DNA of 64,000 nucleotides, from positions 15,476,521 to 15,540,520 of the forward strand of contig JAJKFL010000042.1 of assembly GCA_021186555.1 (NCBI GenBank), read 5' to 3'. Of the stretch, positions 52,260 through 62,736 are shown one piece after another. Numbering within the stretch: position 1 is the stretch's first letter; every line of letters starts with the position of its first letter. The notes under the pieces were generated by a model. It worked only from the letters and a program-made list of their open reading frames with translations, had not been told where the DNA came from and searched no databases. This stretch comes from Reticulitermes speratus. Its lineage: Eukaryota; Arthropoda; Insecta; Blattodea; Rhinotermitidae. The position numbers were made by a program, and so were the translations under genes.

Positions 52260-52374
52260 CGTCTCTAAAGGAACCTCGCAGTACGTGTGTCCCAGTCCCT
52301 GACAGATCACATTTAATACGTTTAATGGGATATAATTCCAATTAAGCTATATAATTCGGTCTTCGTGTTTGTAA

Positions 52375-52656
52375 TTAATGTTTAACCGCAGACCTTGCTC
52401 GCCTAGAAGGAAGTGCTGACGGCATTTTCATCAGATATTCTATAGTAAATATGGACGGCTTGCTGGCACCGAAACGATCGCCATCGGCAGTTGTGGCTGA
52501 TGGCACATCGGACTCCTCTTCCTGCTTACTGCCTGATGAGTCTTCACACACCTGCTGCTGAGTCTTTGGGCTCCTTGCACAAACTTCATCCACAGGGATC
52601 ACTGATGAACTATCGGCGCTGCAGCCCTTATCATCAGCCTCAGCACTGCTCGCTAA
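52375..52656 (-). CDS. FoxL1: FoxL1, exon 2 (C-terminal tail with eh1-like repressor motif)
   Basis: Proposed terminal exon, 93 residues plus TAA. It follows a strong acceptor (TTGTTGTAATTTCACAG, AG at 52657-52658) and begins in phase 0, matching the phase-0 donor of exon 1. The joined protein is about 321 residues. The first half is acidic and Ser-rich, as expected of a disordered linker. Near the end lies SKPSIFTIEYLMK, with FTIEYLM at about residues 298-304 of the joined protein. This fits the engrailed-homology-1 pattern F-x-I-x-x-(I/L)-(L/M) that recruits Groucho/TLE co-repressors and recurs in the C-termini of several Fox classes. The last residues are basic (RRARSAVKH). A poly(A) signal lies about 120 bases downstream. 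Assignment to FoxL1 is inferred from strand, order, phase, splice sites and motif; no transcript was seen, and an unrelated or intervening exon cannot be excluded. Confidence 0.68.
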   Translation of the reverse strand, partial: LASSAEADDKGCSADSSSVIPVDEVCARSPKTQQQVCEDSSGSKQEEESDVPSATTADGDRFGASKPSIFTIEYLMKMPSALPSRRARSAVKH

Positions 52657-53692
52657 CTGTGAAATTACAACAAATTTGTATTAATTTTCGACGCGGAATA
52701 CATTACACAAAACGCACAAAGCAGGTAATGCATATGTATACTAGAGTGCCGGTCCTTATCAACCATGGTTTCCCGTGGTTTGCCTCATTCTTTCCAATAT
52801 ACTGTTTCTTGAGTGAGATTTTTTTCAGCAACTGTCTGGAATTATTGCCTTTTACGTGCTGAATCATACGGTACCTTAAAACAAAAGACGCCATTAAATG
52901 TACATTTTAGCTCGTCGCGATTCGAACTCAAGACATTTTAATTCTCGCTTTTGAGACATTTGTCTGTCCCTACTCATTTGTTAGGAGCACGGAACGAACG
53001 TCTACCACATTACCAGAATTCTGCACCCTAAATTCTTTGTTCCAATAACCCTGAATAATTATTGGCGAATGCACAAGGTAAACATCCGGCAGCTGGACTC
53101 TGTTAGAGCTGAACAAATTCTTATCATCGGAGAGTTGATACACAGGAGAAACTGTATAGCTCCTTCTTCCGCAAGTTCGCGCTCCTGTTACGTTTTCTCT
53201 CCTACGTGGGTAGTCCACGAAGGAGATAAGAAATGGGCACATCAGACATTCCATAAATATCTAAAGAAACGTAGGCATTTTTCGGCGCGTTCGCCAAGGA
53301 TAGTGACTACTAGCCTCGTCAGGCCCCTCTGTACCTCCATCTTTCCGCGTGGCACAAAGAAACGCTCACATAGCGGACATTAGCGAAGTTTCACGTTTGG
53401 GATTTTTACTAAAACTTGTCGCCACATTAAGGGACAAAAAGAATTGACAATTCATATGAAAACCTACGTACATTTACGGAATGGGTCGTTACAGTGGAGG
53501 CAGACAGTAACCTCTGTGAGGTACAAAACGAGGGCTAAGAGAAACTGACGATGTAAATATCTCGCCTTTTACGAGTCAAGTACAGGCACACGAGCAGAAC
53601 TTCTCGCCCTTTACGTGATAAGTACAGAAAACACGACACCTCGCCGTTAACGATACAAGTACGTACGATATTTGACGTTCAAAAGATAAACA

Positions 53693-53822
53693 CCAGAAAT
53701 AAGGCAGCCGCAGAGGCTGGAGAAACAGTCAACAATCTAGACGTGTGTCATGCCACGCGAATAAATAGAACGTAGTGACTGCCTTTAGACTTCACTGAGA
53801 GCATGCGGGAATAATACTGTAG
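53693..53822. repeat. Dispersed repeat G, copy 2
   Basis: Same word order as copy 1; lies in the FoxL1 intron just before a 19-C run at 53911-53929. Confidence 0.68.
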
Positions 53823-54233
53823 AAACAATATGAATAGCAAGAATAACACAGTTAACATGCCAAAGGTGTTACGCCACCAGACATTTCCTAACTTGTTTTT
53901 ACAGTGCTCGCCCCCCCCCCCCCCCCCCCGCAAACCAGCACCGCATCTGTCACATTACTGCATACCGCCGTCGTGATATTCACTGTCGCAACAATTACAG
54001 TTGCCCTCAGCCTCCCCTTGATGCAGATAGTCGCGGCACTTACATCTCGCACATCCCCCAGCCGTGTTCGTCGCTCGGGAAGAGAGCCTGAGTTTCACAA
54101 CCATGCAAAACAACAGGTAAAATAAACACATCCGTACTCTGAAATGAGACGACCTACAGTCTGGAAGAAGTGTGCCAGCGTTTCGGGAGATGCTGCTATT
54201 TCAACATCAAGGTAAACGTACCCCGATAGTAAA

Positions 54234-54540
54234 GGTAAAGGTAAAGCAATCCCATTACAGGCCTAGACAGACCCTTAGGGTTCCAGGAGATTGAGGCCCC
54301 CAGATTTCTAGACAATCGGCACATGAAGGTGGTAAGGTTGTCAGCCCTACGCACCGGGCCTTTACCCCCAGGAAATATTCCTGGTACTTATTTCTGTTAG
54401 AGGCTGAGTCGACCCCAGGGCCATAGTGCGACTGAAACGATTATGTCAATGAAAAATTCTAATGACACCATCGGGAATCGAACCCACGACGTTCCGGCTT
54501 GTAGCGCAGTGCCTCAACCAACTGCGCCACCGCGTGCCCC
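54234..54540 (-). mobile_element. tRNA-derived SINE, family A, in the FoxL1 intron, perfect TSD
   Basis: Head GGGGCACGCGGTGGCGCAGT contains a good box A; box B reads GGTTCGATTCC. The tail is (CTTTAC)n. The identical 15-mer TACCCCGATAGTAAA flanks it at 54219-54233 and 54541-54555. It lies in the FoxL1 intron in the gene's own orientation. Confidence 0.96.
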
Positions 54541-54924
54541 TACCCCGATAGTAAATGGTCAATAAATTCTCGGACTTTCACTGAACGTAATGGCTCCTAC
54601 CGTGATCACGACAACGCTTTACTACATTCGATCCTCAGCCAGCTGAAACCGGTTCATATCCTACTGCTTCCAGAGTAATTTTCATATATTTCTCCCGCCC
54701 CTGATGTAATTTTCCACTGAACAGATCTTCAGCGTTTCGAATTACGTACTTTGTTTCATCTTTCATTTCGCAATGTATCCGCTTCAATTTACTCTGTTCT
54801 TAATATCAAAATGAATACAGTTTGCTTTATTATGGTCTACAGCTACTTTGTATTATCACAGACTTTGTTATCTGTCTATATACTATGAATCTGTCTTTAA
54901 TTCTGGTGATAAGACCTGAACATG

Positions 54925-55265
54925 GAGCAGAATCCTCCAACAGAAGCCACTAGTTGCTCAGCTCGTCGAGAAATCCCAACCTCTAATAGGAACAGGACGC
55001 TCAACGTCGTATTCAGAACAGCCCGATATTGAAACCCTGTCCTGGTCCACATGACTTTATTCCAGTCTCCCACATCCTATTCCTTTAAGATTCGTTTCAA
55101 CATTATGCTCCCATGTACGCCTAGGTCTTCATAGAGGTTTCTTCCTGCCAGATTTTCCACCTGAATGCCGGATACAAATTTCATCTCTTCCTTGCACTCT
55201 ACACGCCCCGCCAACCTCATCCTTCATATGATCTCTTCAGCAACCCATATAAATAAGCAAGCAAA
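54925..55265 (-). mobile_element. Non-LTR retrotransposon 3' end in the FoxL1 intron
   Basis: Minus-strand remnant with RRMRLAGRVECKEEMKF, GRNLYEDLGVHG and WNKVMWTRTGFQYRAVL words in the usual order, then a tail resembling the shared 3' untranslated part (GATTTCTCGACGAGCTGAGC, GATTCTGCTCCATG). Confidence 0.68.
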
Positions 55266-55605
55266 ATTATAATCGTGTATATTTAACCTTCAAAATTTTA
55301 GATGGCAGTTGGGAAAACAAAAACCACTGTTGCTGTTTTCGTATCATTTTCATTATCCGTAACACTAAGCATTGCCAAGTAGGTCTGGTGGCGGACGGGG
55401 CGAGTAATCACAATGGCCGACATTAACATAAATTATTATGTTTAAAAAAATCACAATCATTTATTGAATTTCCTTTTATTTGAATCGATAATTTAAAGTT
55501 TGTTGAGCGCAGAAAATCCAATTTTTGTTTTAGTTTAAATTATTCATTTTTATGCCCATTTTGCCGCCCCTTTGACTCAGCCGCTAGGGGCGGCTACACC
55601 ACTCG

Positions 55606-55632
55606 CCCCCCCCCCCCCAGGCTACGCCCCTG
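55606..55632 (-). mobile_element. Possible DNA-transposon end (CAGGGGCGTAGCC)
   Basis: Minus strand reads CAGGGGCGTAGCC then a 13-G run. CAGGGGCGTAGC-type ends are familiar from hAT-like elements. The opposite end was not found. Confidence 0.28.
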
Positions 55633-56226
55633 ATATTAAAGCACGTGAATAAAATTCAATGTCGTTTTAAACAGTTTACCTTATTAACACCTATGTATGA
55701 TTACATAATAAAGAATAAAGCTACATATATATATACATATTGTGTGTGATAATAAAATCGGCCGTGTTGAAAAGGACACTGAATTGAGTTTAATTTGGTA
55801 TATAGTAACACAGTGGAATGCAACATGAAGTAGGCTATTATCACAATTCTCAAGGTTTATGTATTTTCCTAATTTTACAGTTGTTACTTAATGTTCATAT
55901 GAACAGTCCTCCTCTCTGGTTTGTAGTGCTTGAACTCGGTCGTAAATTTCGAAACTGAGGTCGTTTAAATAAATTATTAAAAACTAGTAACGACACTTAT
56001 AAAAATGCTTAAAAGAAACGGCCTTGCGAACAAAGAGGGTGGGAACAGATCACTAGAAGGGTGAGTGCGAGAAGACGGAAGATCCAATTGCCACTGTTCT
56101 ATGTGCTACCGTCGGTTTCCGCCTATTAAATTTAGGGCATTTAAGTACTTCACTTCAGCCATGCACATTCAACTGACTGAACGTGTAAAACGCTCAATCT
56201 ACGGGTAACAAGATAAAGTCACTTAC

Positions 56227-56811
56227 AGGTAAAGGTAAAGACCGACAGTTCCTTATGTAGGAGGTGCGGGGCAGAGGAAGGGACCTCAGCTGATGTTTTG
56301 TGTAAGTGTGAAGCTCTGGCCGCATTTAGACATACCTACCTGGTTTCCTTTTTCTTGGACCCTGAGTACGTTAGAAATCTAAGTCTGGGAGCAATCTGGA
56401 ACTTCATTAAACGGGCAGGGCTCCCATGACTCAGAATCTGGTTTAAGGGGCACAAAGGGCCTGTTACGGCCTAAGTGCAACGGGACCGAAAAGGGCTCGA
56501 ACCCATTAATTCATTCATTCAAAGAAAAAGTTGTCCTTGTCCAGGCCATGAAAGTATATAGGCAGTGAACAGTTACACCTCCACTCATTCTTAACCTCGG
56601 TACCAGATGGTGATGAGTGGTCAAATTCACGCCTTGACCACTTTACCGCCAGGAAAGAACCCCGGTACCCACTGAATATGAGGCTAGTGGGCCCCAAAAC
56701 CGGTATGGACGTTGTGTGGAAGAGAAAGATCTGTTGGCCCTGCCAGGATTCCAACCCAGACCGCCACGCCCCTAGTCTAGTCAGCACATCGACTGAGCTG
56801 TCCACGGTCCA
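56227..56811 (-). mobile_element. SINE family B interrupted in its tail by a LINE fragment
   Basis: The body occupies about 56519-56811 on the minus strand, with a recognisable tRNA-like head (GGACCGTGGACAGCTCAGTC). An orphan GGTAAAGGTAAAG tail unit lies at 56227-56240, and LINE sequence sits between. In the intact copy at 60146 the same tail word runs directly into AGTTGTCC, so the LINE landed in the tail. Confidence 0.72.
56236..56519 (+). mobile_element. Non-LTR retrotransposon 3' end, a second family (ATTC tail)
   Basis: An uninterrupted C-terminal stretch reads TDSSLCRRCGAEEGTSADVL, then CKCEALAAFRHTYL, FFLDPEYVRNLSLGAIWNFI and KRAGLP to TGA at about 56430. It includes a zinc-knuckle-like cysteine cluster (CRRC...CKC). 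I recall this C-terminus from Jockey/R1-type LINEs. The tail is ATTC repeats (about 56505-56520). It sits in the tail of a family B SINE. Confidence 0.85.
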
Positions 56812-57627
56812 GATGAAATCACTTGGACAAAACGTAATATAATGCGTTGCACATATGGTACAACACACCCAGATACGTAACTCAAGAAGTAGGATGGCCG
56901 GGTATCGATAAGATAAGATGAAGCACGCACCTGCTTGCAATGGTACAGTAATGACACATGTGCGCAAAATAACAAACCTCCCTTTTTAGGGGACAACGCT
57001 TCGTTAATGTGCACGACGAGGAACGCAGTGGGCGCCAGTCTTTGGTCACGGATGATTTGAAAGAAAGAGTGAATGCAAAAATTCGGGAAAACAAGCGTTT
57101 CGTAATTTCTGAATATATGACAAGCACCTTAACGTACATGGTGATTACGTGGAGAATAGTTTAGTGTAGGTACCAACATGTTGCAATAAATACATTTCTT
57201 CAAAAATTCTTTAAACGCACTCTGCCACTTCTTACTTTCTGGAAGCACTATGTAATTGCAGTTCATAAACTTGCCTCACAAGTTTAGCAACGTGTCTTAG
57301 AGCAGGGGTACACAAGCTTTCTGAAAATCTGACAGCCACCTCCGAATTGTAGGCGCCAGACGGGTTACACGAAGCAGTTTCCATACTGAGGATTCATAAC
57401 TCTGGAGAGACCTGTGAACCTCACTACTACGTGGCGCTTTATATTGAGTGCATGTAGACTGACACACTTCTTATATATAGAGGGGAAAAACACAATAATT
57501 CTGCCGAAAAAAATACTAGGCGGCACAGTAAAAACTTAGTCGCCCGGGATTTGTGCATCCTTGTCTTGGAGGTTAGGCCTACAAGCATAGTGAAAGTGGA
57601 AAACTTTTAGGTTATGTCTGAACTCAC

Positions 57628-58311
57628 CTGCTGAGAGCGCGCACCAACACGATCGGCCCGCTGCCTCCTGGTACGACGGCGGCGGTAGTTCCCTCGCTCA
57701 AACATGTCGGCTTCACCTGGGTCCAGCGTCCAGTAGCTACCTTTACCTCCTCCATTACTGCCATCAACGCTCGTTTTCTCTCTGGGCACTTTCACAAAAC
57801 AATTGTTGAGGCTCAAGTTATGTCGTATTGAATTCTGCCAACCTTGCTTGTTATCACGGTAATAAGGAAACCTTTCCATGATAAACTTGTAAATTCCATT
57901 TAGTGTTATCCTCTGATTAGGAGCAGACGATATAGCCATCGCAATGAGGGCGATGTAGGAATATGGTGGCTTTTCTGGACGAGGATTGTGCTGGAGAAGG
58001 AATGGTGGTCCTGTAAGCTTCCCTCCGCTGTGATTAGGTAGGAATAAAGGCAGATGATGATCAAATACAAGGTGACTGGCACATAAGGATGTCTTTGTAA
58101 AAGGCATTAAAAGTGGAGAGAAATCCTGTGGAATCGTTGGGGGTGTTCGTGACGATGAAGCTACTGCTGCGGCTTCAGACAGTGCCATGAGATGCTGAGA
58201 GGCCGGCAATGTCGCCGGAGGGCTATAAGCACTTAACATAAAACTACTGACATCGCTGTTTTCTTGCTGTTGTTGCTGGTACGACACGAAATGACGTAAT
58301 GCCGGAAGCAT
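57628..58311 (-). CDS. FoxL1: Fork head transcription factor FoxL1, exon 1 (fork head domain)
   Basis: This exon encodes 228 residues of a winged-helix (fork head) nuclear transcription factor. The domain spans about residues 113-212, opening with [18 protein letters not shown] and continuing through [20 protein letters not shown], the recognition helix ([10 protein letters not shown]) and KGSYWTLDP. It ends in the basic stretch [12 protein letters not shown]. The [19 protein letters not shown] and TRRQR signature fits insect FoxL1 (Drosophila fd64A) better than FoxL2 (usually GNYWTLDP) or FoxC; subfamily assignment is from memory. The start at 58311 was chosen because it has A at -3 and lies 11 bases after a good acceptor (ATAACATTTCAG, AG at 58323-58324), which suggests an upstream non-coding exon. 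The frame is open further upstream, with other ATGs at 58353 and 58467. The N-terminus has a polyglutamine run (residues 12-16) and a Ser/Pro-rich linker. The exon ends CAG|GTGAGT in phase 0; reading on reaches a stop within 21 bases. Confidence 0.88.
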
Positions 58312-59421
58312 CTTGCAAGACACTGAAATGTTATGTAGAAAGATCTTGAGCATGTGTCTTCCAAATCGACATACGCCGACGAGGAAATCAAGACTGCGCT
58401 GGTTACAAACAGAGATTATCACTTCGGTGTTACTACTAACGATGATAGTAACATTAACTTGTTTCAATATATAAAACGCACTATAAATCCAATATAGTCT
58501 ACAAGTGCCATAAGAATAACTGATTTACCATTTCTTTAATGTCTGCGATGATGTACGTACCACAGTTAGTCTACAAATCTGGTCACATATGATATAAATG
58601 TACGCTGTTAATATGATCTGTAAACTGGAATAGTTACGTATGTATCGTCTTCGGTATAATTCCTTGTGTTGTAACAAGGCCACAATATTTTATCCTGTTT
58701 ATAAATTACTTCTCGACGTTTCAAGTTACTGTGTAAAAATTGTATAACACACAACACTTGTTTTGTGTGTTGTAATAAGTCCTAGAACTCTCGTTGTGAC
58801 GGAACAACGTGTGGGTGATGTCCTGCATGCGTACACACACAAAACACCAGCCTGCCAGACACGAAGTGAAACAACTCTGACACACGAACGAAGACTAAAC
58901 GAGAGCGATGAAGAGGAACAAAAAATAGTTTGTTGAAACTTACAGCACCAGGCCAATCACGTTCCCTCTACCCCACAGAGTTGTTTAACTTTATCCAACA
59001 ACACGAATAGGGAGACGGGCAAAATGAGCAGAGTGGGAACGAAGGAGAGTGAGCGAAGGGGCACACACACTGCTGTCCGTTCGAAGAAACAGAAATGACT
59101 GTTTGAAAAAAATACAATCCAAATGAAAGGGTGACGCATGTAGTGTACATTCGTGACAGCGCAGTCTCAACACGGCGACAGTGTAAACACTGTTTACGTG
59201 CGCTATCGGGGTTCGAATGTCCAGCCTCGCAGCACAGAGCGTGTTTGTTTTATTTACCGCCACGTTCTTAAATGAACGCCGGCATCTCAGTGCAGTGGAT
59301 CGAAGCAGCGTCGTAGCACGAGCAGAAGTTTCACAATTTTACTTTCACGTGTAGTTATTTGTTCTTGGTATATTTAATGACGCATTCAATAGATTAGATT
59401 ACATGGCGTCGACTTATAATT
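58312..59421 (-). promoter_or_regulatory. FoxL1 upstream region (5' leader/promoter candidate)
   Basis: No transposon was recognised in this 1.1 kb immediately upstream of the FoxL1 start, unlike most of the window; the next repeat is the SINE at 59422. Part of it (58950-59290) is richer in CG dinucleotides and open in several minus-strand frames with no domain. That suggests base composition or an untranslated exon rather than coding sequence. An acceptor-like CAG at 58323-58325 fits a 5' non-coding exon upstream. No convincing TATA box or initiator pair was found, so the transcription start is unknown. Confidence 0.35.
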
Positions 59422-59615
59422 GGCCGATCCCGGTGGCCGCGCGGTCTAAGGCGTGGGTCTGCGGCCGCTCACTTGCTGGGATTGCGGATTCGAATCCCGC
59501 CGGAGGCATAGCTGTCTCTTGTGAGTTGTGCGTTGTCAGGGACGTCTCTGGGACGGGCCGATCCCTCGTCCGGAGGAGTCCTACCGAGTGAGTGTGTGTG
59601 TGTGTGTGTCCTTGA
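59422..59615 (+). mobile_element. tRNA-derived SINE, family C
   Basis: Head GGCCGATCCCGGTGGCCGCG resembles a tRNA-Leu-like start; box A TGGCCGCGCGGTC, box B GATTCGAATCCC. The body ends in a (GT)n run at 59590-59610. It lies just upstream of the FoxL1 5' region. Confidence 0.86.
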
Positions 59616-59984
59616 GTGTCAGCAGATGCATCAATAACCCTCTACACCTACAAGAACGGGTAGAACAAGACAGACTGAGAAAGAACGAAAGAATTATAAT
59701 TAGTGGGGAATAAATGAGAAAGGATATGGAAGCAATCGAAAACTTACTTAAGCTGCTATCCTGACATTCGAGTGAAAGAACTGAGAAAAACAGTGAGAAA
59801 TCACTTGCAGGACAGCCGTTGCCCAGCCCAAAATTTGAACCCGAGTACTCCCAAATACAAAGCAGGAGAGGACATACTTGTTCTCCCCGTCCCGTGGTTC
59901 CGATTGGCCACATTCCTTTCATCCAGCCTACGTAGCTGAACCACATCTTCGCCCTAACACTTAAGCCTCAAGTTGGACGTCATG

Positions 59985-60040
59985 CCTTTAATCCTGAAGA
60001 TGGAATCATGTTCATCCGAAACATCGGTATCAAGCTACGT
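59985..60040 (+). repeat. Hammerhead-like retroelement tail motif
   Basis: CTGAAGA (59994-60000), stem TGGA...TCC, GAAACATCGGTATC (from 60018). Outer-arm pairing is weak. Confidence 0.42.
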
Positions 60041-60145
60041 AACAACACTACATCAAAACCAAGACGACTACAATCTGAAAAATCCCTGACGTTTAAAACC
60101 TGCAAACGTGTTTATTTAAAATAATGCTTTGTGTGTAGAAAAAGG

Positions 60146-60433
60146 TAAAGTTGTCCGTATGACAGGACGGCATGTACAGGATGTGGAGCTATAGCACGAA
60201 TCATTCTTATCCTCGGCACAGCATGGAAGTGGGTGGTCAGCCTCACTCCCCTACCTCTTTACACCCAGATAAGAGCAGACAGTGCCCATCGAATAGGAGA
60301 CTGGGTGGGCCCGAGAGCTAGTCTGGATGATTTTGAGAAGAGAAAAAAAATATCTTGCCCCTGCCGGGAATCAAACCCCGGATCGTCCAGCCCGTAGTCT
60401 AGCTCCTATACTAACTACGGTATTCCGGGTCCC
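60146..60433 (-). mobile_element. tRNA-derived SINE, family B, full length
   Basis: Minus-strand head GGGACCCGGAATACCGTAGT, box B region GGTTTGATTCCC, body with GGGCCCACCCAGTCTCC, tail CTTTACC. It stands head-to-head with the copy at 60489. Confidence 0.86.
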
Positions 60434-60488
60434 TGTTATGTATAGATACTATTAGAATTTAAAATATACACGCATATGATAGCACTGG

Positions 60489-60772
60489 CGGGGCCGGGAT
60501 AGCGTAGTCGGTACAGCAACTCGCTACGGGGTGGACGGTCCGGAGATCGAATCCCGGTGGGGGCGAGATTTTCCGCATCCGTCCACACCAACCCCGGGGA
60601 CCCACCCAGCCTCCTGTACAATGGGTAACGGGTCATTCCCGGAGTAAAGCGGCCGGGGCGTGGCGCTTACCACCCACTCCCACCGAGCGCCGAGGCTGAA
60701 GAAAGAGTAGAGCTGTACCTCTACTACCCTCTGGGCCTTCATTGCCTGTTATAGGGTGAACTTTACCTTTTA
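60489..60772 (+). mobile_element. tRNA-derived SINE, family B, full length
   Basis: Head GGCCGGGATAGCGTAGTCGG with box A TAGCGTAGTCGG and box B AGATCGAATCC. It ends TTTACCTTTTA. It is the best-preserved family B copy in the window. Confidence 0.9.
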
Positions 60773-60815
60773 TTACGGAACTGGCCATGTAAGATTGTCA
60801 CTTCCTTTAATGTCT

Positions 60816-60843
60816 AGTAAGTGATACAATTGTATCGCTTACT
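60816..60843. repeat. 28-bp near-perfect palindrome
   Basis: AGTAAGTGATACAATTGTATCGCTTACT pattern (centre CAATTG), one mismatched pair. Lies 44 bases beyond a SINE end. Confidence 0.75.
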
Positions 60844-62736
60844 GCATGCGGCTTTGGAACAACCGAAAGCGAGCACAAATTTCGATACGACACAGATTAA
60901 CGTGGTCCTACATCTGGCCTGCAGATCTGGCCTACACAATATCTGCGACAAACCAGCCAACCTACATTCTTAACCATTATCATTAGAGACATGAAGCCAA
61001 TGAATACGACTTGGAACGGGCATGCAGACCGCTTGCAAAAGATTAGAAATGAACATAAAATTTTAGTTGAAAACCATGAAGAGCACATATCACTGCAGAG
61101 ACCTAGGCACAAAGAAAGGATAATATTAAAACTGAGCTTGACGAAACTGGATCTGAGGATGCGTACTCAATTCATCTCCCTGAGGAGTGTGTCTAACGAA
61201 AAAAGGGCTCTTGGAAACATTGGGGTCCATAAAAGTCGATTAATTTATTGATCAGTTTAGCGAGTAACAAGTTTTTAAGAAGTACTGTGTTCCATGGGGC
61301 TGGTTACTTGTAGTTCTCTAGGTTGGGAGACGCACTCCGACAAAGACTGTCTCGCTGTTGACTCCTACAACACGCTGTGTCAATGAATGGTGTCCGCAGG
61401 GCAGTACACATTTAAAATGATCACCCTCCGCAAACAGACATATCAGTTTACCTACTCACACATCCAGAAGGTCCCTCTTCCAACGGGAGGTCTTTCCCCT
61501 ACCCTAGTATTAACCAACGAACGCATTTACATGTCAGAACACATGGGCCACCCAAGTGGTCTGAACCACAGCTTCGGAATTGTGTGCGTCTGTGTTGATA
61601 GCAAAGCCACTTCTGAGAATGTTAATACACTTAATACGTGTTACTGCTGTACAGTATGAATGTCAAGGGCATATTCGAGTATTCTTCAGGAACAAAGAAA
61701 GAATGCTAACATGTCCTGTTGGTGTTGACGTCGTAACGAACATGTGGAGGACCTGAGGTTCTTACACCGGTGACTATGATGGTTACTGCGTGTAGCTTCG
61801 TAGAAAGGTGCAGTCGTTTCGGAGGCACGAGCTGCCACCACATCCACAGTAGCACTCATCTGCCCGGAAGAAACGTTGTTACCTATCTACCAACTAACGC
61901 GGCAACACATTCCACAAAATAGTAATCTTCAACACGTACAGAACTTCAAAGACGCAAAGACAACAAAAAAGAAAACTTACAGCTATAGCGTTAGTAAAAT
62001 GTTAATTCAGTAGGTCAGCTCAGCGGTGGAACAAGACTTTAATCTAAGTGCGCATTTTGTGAATGTATGCAGGACAATCTGGCTGTGTTTAACTTCGCAT
62101 ATCGCCTCCTAATTTGGGAATTTCATTGTGATAATAATAATAATAATCAATAACAACATCGCCACTAACCGAACGTCGCGGTCAAGAGGGCAGCACTGCT
62201 GGTTATTATTCGGGAAGTCCAGCCTTCAAATGTCGATACGAAGTCCCGCTATCCCGGATCAGGTGTTCTTTGATTTTCTCAGTTCCAGGCAATTACTTAA
62301 AACCAAGTTATCCGCTTCCATACACTTTCTTTCCAAGTCATTATTCAGTAATCTTCCCACCATTCAACACTGTATAGCTTCAGCTACTGACAGCTTCTTT
62401 AAACAAATCGTACGTAATGAATGGATAAACATCATCACTGATAAAGATCGTGCTCTGCTAAAGCTACCGGAAGGCCCTGGTATCGCCTTTGATACTGAAA
62501 CAGCAGCTTCGGAATTCGGTTTTCAAGCATTCTTTCCCAAAGTTCTAGCCACTTCTTCTGATATTAGTTGCTGTTATATCCATAACTTTCATTCCCCTTT
62601 CTTCCCTAATATCTTCATTGTGTTTACGACGACCAGTCTTTCTGTACCTTCCGACAGCCCTGAGGAAACGCATTTCCTATCGACTGCGTTCTACTTGTTT
62701 GTTCTTTCGTCTGCATCCAACAGATACTACAGTTGC
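60844..62736. other. No gene recognised; one long orphan frame
   Basis: A plus-strand frame from 62128 stays open for about 200 codons before entering the 35-bp minisatellite. It is Ser/Phe-rich, begins in an ATA/AAT microsatellite and resembles no family I know. Confidence 0.4.

Larger units (their letters stand above)
52657..57627 (-). other. FoxL1 intron (about 5.0 kb)
   Basis: GT-AG intron with donor GTGAGT (57627-57622) and an acceptor ending in TTTCACAG. It contains a SINE with a perfect target duplication (54219-54555), LINE 3' ends (54925-55265 and 56236-56519), a SINE carrying the second LINE fragment (56227-56811), a dispersed repeat (53693-53822), and C homopolymers at 53911-53929 and 55606-55618. 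No further exon with good splice sites was recognised. The short open frames around 53.0-53.4 kb on both strands show no known domain. Confidence 0.62.

Noticed and set aside
53069-53383. Frames on both strands in the FoxL1 intron
   Set aside because: Neither resembles a Fox protein or other domain, and neither has paired splice sites in a matching phase that I could identify.
56515-57139. Overlapping minus-strand frames of 77-150 codons
   Set aside because: Most of the sequence is a SINE; no conserved protein is visible in the rest.
58957-59263. Three overlapping minus-strand frames upstream of FoxL1
   Set aside because: Openness in several frames points to composition or an untranslated leader; no frame shows a domain.
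59422-59500. tRNA-Leu gene
   Set aside because: It is the head of a family C SINE with a long non-tRNA body and other copies in the window.
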